Positions 60,681 to 64,000 of a DNA stretch of 64,000 nt are shown here, piece after piece. Within the stretch, counting starts at the first letter, position 1. Every line of letters starts with the position of its first letter. Source of the DNA: Pseudomonas fluorescens. Its GTDB lineage: Bacteria; Pseudomonadota; Gammaproteobacteria; Pseudomonadales; Pseudomonadaceae. The stretch spans positions 829,826 to 893,825 of the forward strand of contig NZ_OZ024668.1 of assembly GCF_902497775.2 (NCBI RefSeq), in the 5' to 3' direction. The translations under genes and the position numbers were made by a program. The notes under the pieces were generated by a model. It saw only the letters and a program-made list of their open reading frames with translations, was not told where the DNA came from and did no database searches.

Positions 60681-63600
60681 ATGAGCAGCACCAGCGTGCG
60701 CAGCGTGTGCCCGTATTGTGGCGTCGGTTGTGGCATCGTCATGAGCGTCGAAGGCGGGCGGGTGACCAAAGTCAGTGGCGACAAACTGCACCCCAGCAAT
60801 TTTGGCCGCCTGTGCACCAAGGGCCTGACCGCCCATCAACCGCTGGGCGGGTCAGGGCGCATGGAGCACGCCTACTTGCGCGATCAGCGCCAGCGCGACC
60901 CGGTGCAGAGCGGCATCGACAACGCCATCGCCCAGGCGGCGCAACGGCTGCGGGCGATTATTACCGAGCATGGGCCCGATGCTGTGGGGTTTTATGTCTC
61001 CGGGCAGATGTCGCTGGAGGCCCAGTACCTGATCAACAAACTGGCCAAGGGTTTTGTCCGCAGCCGGCATATCGAGTCCAACTCGCGCCTGTGCATGGCC
61101 AGCGCCAGCAGCGGCTACAAACTGTCGCTGGGCGCCGATGGGCCGCCGGGCAGCTACCAGGATTTCGACCGCGCCGAGGTGTTCCTGGTGATCGGCGCGA
61201 ACATGGCCGATTGTCACCCGATCCTGTTTTTGCGTCTGCTCGACCGGCTCAAGGCCGGGGCCCGGCTGATCGTCGTCGACCCCAGGCGCAGTGCCACCGC
61301 CGACAAGGCCGACCTGTTCCTGCAGATCAAACCGGGCACCGACCTGGCGCTGCTCAATGGCCTGCTGTACCTGTTGCTGGAAAACGGCCAGTGCGACGTC
61401 GACTTCATCCAGCGCTACACCGAAGGCTGGGAGGATATGCCGGCCTTTTTGCAGGGCTACACACCCGAGCGGGTCGCGGCTATCACCGGGCTGCATGAAG
61501 CCGATATCCGCCAGGCCGCCGGGTGGCTCGGCCAGGCCCCGGAGTGGATGAGCTGCTGGACCATGGGCCTGAACCAGAGCATCCACGGCACCTGGCAGAC
61601 CAACGCGCTGTGCAACCTGCACCTGGCTACCGGCGCCATCTGCCGGCCGGGCAGCGGGCCGTTCTCGCTGACCGGCCAGCCCAACGCCATGGGCGGGCGC
61701 GAAATGGGCTACATGGGCCCGGGCCTGCCTGGGCAGCGTTCGGCGCTGGTCGCGGAGGATAGGGCCTTTGTCGAGCAGCTGTGGCAGATTCCCACCGGCA
61801 GCCTGCGCAGCGAAGCCGGTGACGGCACGGTGGCGCTGTTCGAGAACCTCGCAGCCGCGCAGATCAAGGCCTGCTGGATCATCTGCAGCAACCCGGTGGC
61901 CAGTGTCGCCAACCGCCAGCAGGTCATCGCGGGGTTGCAGGCGGCTGAGCTGGTGATCACCCAGGATGCCTTTCTCGACACCGAGACCAACCGCTACGCC
62001 GATATCCTCCTGCCCGCCGCGTTGTGGGCCGAGGGCGAAGGGGTGATGGTCAACTCCGAGCGCAACCTGAGCTTGATGAACCAGGCGGTCGCGGCGCCGG
62101 GCGAGAGCTTGCCCGACTGGCAGATCATCGCCCGTATTGCTTGCGCCATGGGCTATGCCGAGGCGTTCAGCTACGCCAGTGCCGAAGCCGTGTTCGACGA
62201 GCTGCGCCAGGCCTGGAACCCGGCCACCGGCTACGATGTGCGCGGCATCAGCTATGCCGGTTTGCGTGAGGCGCCACAGCAGTGGCCATGCGAGCCGGGA
62301 CGTGAGAATGCCCGCAGCCCGTTGCGTTATCGCAATGACGGAATCAGCCAAACCTTGCGGCGCGATGGCCAAGGCGAGGTCCCTGCGCTTGCCTTCCCCA
62401 CCAGTAGCGGCAAGGCACGTTTTTTTGCCCGGCCTTGCCTGCCCGCCGCCGAGCTGCCCGACGCCGACTTTGCGCTGGTGCTCAACACCGGCCGGGTTCA
62501 GCACCAATGGCACACCCTGACCAAGACCGGCAAAGTGGCGGCGCTGAACAAGCTCGATCCCGGGCCATTCGTGGAGATTCACCCGGACGATGCCGAGCGC
62601 CTGGGCATCGCTGAAAAAGACCAGGTGCAGATCCGTTCCCGACGTGGGCAGGCGCTGCTGCCGGCACGGATTACCGACCGAGTGCTGCCGGGCAACTGCT
62701 TTGCGCCGTTTCACTGGAACGACGTTTACGGTGACAGCCTGGCGATCAATGCCGTCACCTGCGACGCGGTCGACCCGCTGTCGCTGCAACCGGCTTTCAA
62801 GTATTGCGCGGTGGCCCTGAGCCGGGTTGCCGGCGAGCGCATCAACGCTACCCAGATCGACCATCAGCCCGTTTCGGTGCAGGACCAGCACCTGCTGCTC
62901 TGGGCCTCGCAAACCGGCAACGGTCAGGCCCTGGCCGAGCAGTGTGCCGAGCGCCTGCGCAAGGTCGGCTTGCCGGTGCAGTTGAGCTGCATGGAAGACA
63001 TGGCCCTGGAGCAACTGGACAGCCCCGCCAGCCTGCTGCTGATTGCCAGCACCTTCGGCGACGGCGATGCACCGGACACGGGCGCGGCGTTCTGGCGCGG
63101 CCTGCATGGCGAGCATTCGCAACGCTGCGCCGGCTTGCCTTATGCGGTACTGGCCCTGGGCGATTCCAGCTATGAACAGTTCTGCGGCTTTGGTCGCAAG
63201 CTCGATCAGCGCCTGGCAGAGCTGGGTGCCGAGCGCTTGCTGGAGCGGGTCGATTGCGAGGGTGACTTCACTGAACCGGCCGGGCAATGGCTGCAAGCGT
63301 TGCTGGGCAAATTGGGTCACGGCGACGTGTTGCTCGAAGTGCCGGCGCCGGCTGCAATCGGCTTCAGCAAGACCCGGCCGTTGGCAACGACTCTGGTCGG
63401 CAACCACCTGCTCAACGGCCCCGGCGCGGTCAAGGAAACCCGCCAACTGGTGTTTGGCCTGGGCGACAGCGGTTTCACTTACCAGGCTGGTGACGCGTTG
63501 GGCGTATGGCCACGAAACTGCCCGGCGCTGGTCGACGCGTTGCTCAGTGCCACCCGCTTGGATGGTGGTCGCTGCGTCAGCCTCAAGGGCCAGGCCGACA

Positions 63601-64000
63601 TGCCCTTGGCCGAGGCGCTGCTGGAGCACCTGGAAATCGCCCGTATCACCCCGCAGTTGCTCCAGGCCTGCGCCCTTGGCAATGGGCAATTGCGCGAGTT
63701 GCTTGAACCGCATAACAAGGCTGCGCTCAAGGACTGGCTGTGGGGCAAGCAACTGATCGATCTGGTGCATGCGTACCCACCCGAGCTGAGCCTGGATACC
63801 TGGCTCAGCCTGCTCAAACCCTTGCAGCCGCGGCTGTATTCGATCAGCTCGAGCCAGAAGCTGCATCCGGATCAGGTTCACCTGACGGTTTCCACCGTCC
63901 GCTATGGCCAGCGCAAGGGCGTGTGCTCGACCTATCTGGCCGACCGCAGCGAACCTGGCCGGGTAGAGATCTTCACTCAGCCGACCGCGCATTTTCGCCT
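60681..64000 (+). CDS. Nitrate reductase fused to sulfite reductase-type flavoprotein (partial)
   Basis: The frame from ATG 60681 (after AGGAGG, seven bases) stays open for 1106 codons to the window end. The N-terminal part is a Mo-bisMGD assimilatory nitrate reductase. Cys10, Cys13, Cys17 and Cys45 hold the iron-sulfur cluster (VCPYCGVGCGIV, LCTKG). NSRLCMASASSGYKL and FSLTGQPNAMGGREMGY bind the cofactor. From about residue 735 a flavodoxin-like domain follows (LWASQTGNGQALAEQ, STFGDGDAPDTG), then an FAD-binding part with RLYSISSSQ near residue 1051. A single chain thus carries the catalytic and diaphorase modules, and takes electrons directly from NAD(P)H. The leader with sigma-54 promoter and ANTAR motif indicates nitrate- and nitrogen-limitation control. 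Confidence 0.93.
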   Translation, partial: MSSTSVRSVCPYCGVGCGIVMSVEGGRVTKVSGDKLHPSNFGRLCTKGLTAHQPLGGSGRMEHAYLRDQRQRDPVQSGIDNAIAQAAQRLRAIITEHGPDAVGFYVSGQMSLEAQYLINKLAKGFVRSRHIESNSRLCMASASSGYKLSLGADGPPGSYQDFDRAEVFLVIGANMADCHPILFLRLLDRLKAGARLIVVDPRRSATADKADLFLQIKPGTDLALLNGLLYLLLENGQCDVDFIQRYTEGWEDMPAFLQGYTPERVAAITGLHEADIRQAAGWLGQAPEWMSCWTMGLNQSIHGTWQTNALCNLHLATGAICRPGSGPFSLTGQPNAMGGREMGYMGPGLPGQRSALVAEDRAFVEQLWQIPTGSLRSEAGDGTVALFENLAAAQIKACWIICSNPVASVANRQQVIAGLQAAELVITQDAFLDTETNRYADILLPAALWAEGEGVMVNSERNLSLMNQAVAAPGESLPDWQIIARIACAMGYAEAFSYASAEAVFDELRQAWNPATGYDVRGISYAGLREAPQQWPCEPGRENARSPLRYRNDGISQTLRRDGQGEVPALAFPTSSGKARFFARPCLPAAELPDADFALVLNTGRVQHQWHTLTKTGKVAALNKLDPGPFVEIHPDDAERLGIAEKDQVQIRSRRGQALLPARITDRVLPGNCFAPFHWNDVYGDSLAINAVTCDAVDPLSLQPAFKYCAVALSRVAGERINATQIDHQPVSVQDQHLLLWASQTGNGQALAEQCAERLRKVGLPVQLSCMEDMALEQLDSPASLLLIASTFGDGDAPDTGAAFWRGLHGEHSQRCAGLPYAVLALGDSSYEQFCGFGRKLDQRLAELGAERLLERVDCEGDFTEPAGQWLQALLGKLGHGDVLLEVPAPAAIGFSKTRPLATTLVGNHLLNGPGAVKETRQLVFGLGDSGFTYQAGDALGVWPRNCPALVDALLSATRLDGGRCVSLKGQADMPLAEALLEHLEIARITPQLLQACALGNGQLRELLEPHNKAALKDWLWGKQLIDLVHAYPPELSLDTWLSLLKPLQPRLYSISSSQKLHPDQVHLTVSTVRYGQRKGVCSTYLADRSEPGRVEIFTQPTAHFR

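Noticed and set aside
60852..63992. Open frame of 1046 codons on the minus strand
   Set aside because: It lies opposite the nitrate reductase, whose plus-strand frame has clear cofactor and flavin motifs. The minus translation is low-complexity (Gly, Gln, Ala, His) as expected from a GC-rich antisense shadow.
1..64000. Prophage, insertion sequence, integron, CRISPR or toxin-antitoxin loci
   Set aside because: I looked for integrase, transposase and Cas motifs, for arrays of regularly spaced repeats and for paired small genes, and saw none.

Overview
The window is a stretch of chromosome from a fluorescent pseudomonad, most probably the Pseudomonas putida group. It is GC-rich and densely coded. 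It carries GacS at its full 917 residues with the expected phospho-residues, and the order ldhA-gacS-cysM-rlmD-relA-mazG, purM-purN, hda, an aerobic cob operon, rdgC and a nitrate reductase, which I recall from P. putida genomes. Pseudomonas-type REP palindromes recur between genes. I see no prophage, insertion sequence, CRISPR array or rRNA. The organism and the gene-order match are from memory, not a search.

Region 1 (1-13.4 kb) holds a META-domain lipoprotein, D-lactate dehydrogenase and the GacS hybrid kinase on the minus strand. Divergent from these are an OmpR/HK two-component pair, cysM, rlmD, the (p)ppGpp synthetase relA, mazG and a DUF2058 gene. Region 2 (13.4-24.2 kb) has a small minus-strand gene, a DUF3108 protein and purM-purN. 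It continues with plus-strand DUF2066, a PerM-like permease, a conserved gene and hda, then two tandem NlpC/P60 lipoproteins, an O-methyltransferase, a PQQ-type sugar dehydrogenase and an unknown 192-aa protein. Region 3 (24.3-33.4 kb) is a cobalamin riboswitch followed by ten tightly overlapping genes covering corrin adenosylation, a,c-diamidation, amidation to cobyric acid, aminopropanol arm, lower-ligand synthesis (bluB) and nucleotide-loop assembly.

Region 4 (33.4-41.1 kb) contains a MarR-MFS pair with matching palindromic operators, a 40-aa membrane peptide overlapping the MFS gene, a glutathione peroxidase, a LysR regulator, a FadL-type porin and several unknown genes. It also holds a nearly 1-kb gene-poor stretch of different base composition. 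Region 5 (41.1-54.0 kb) has rmuC, an SSS-family histidine kinase of the MxtR/CrbS type, a TetR-MFS pair with a shared operator, more transporters, an LplT-PlsC fusion, a guanidine exporter behind a guanidine-II riboswitch, and rdgC. Region 6 (54.0-64.0 kb) has a strong tRNA promoter with tRNA-Val and tRNA-Asp, then an HscC-type Hsp70 converging on a giant J-domain protein coupled to a DUF1266 gene. It ends with a second methionine aminopeptidase and a nitrate reductase-flavoprotein fusion that runs off the end.

The most informative signals are regulatory RNA. The nitrate reductase leader carries a sigma-54 promoter, a two-hairpin ANTAR (NasT-type) motif and an overlapping intrinsic terminator. 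The sugE leader carries two ACGG-loop hairpins. The cob operon starts with an adenosylcobalamin riboswitch. The least explained parts are the 39.7-40.6 kb region and the Hsp70/J-protein/DUF1266 cluster.
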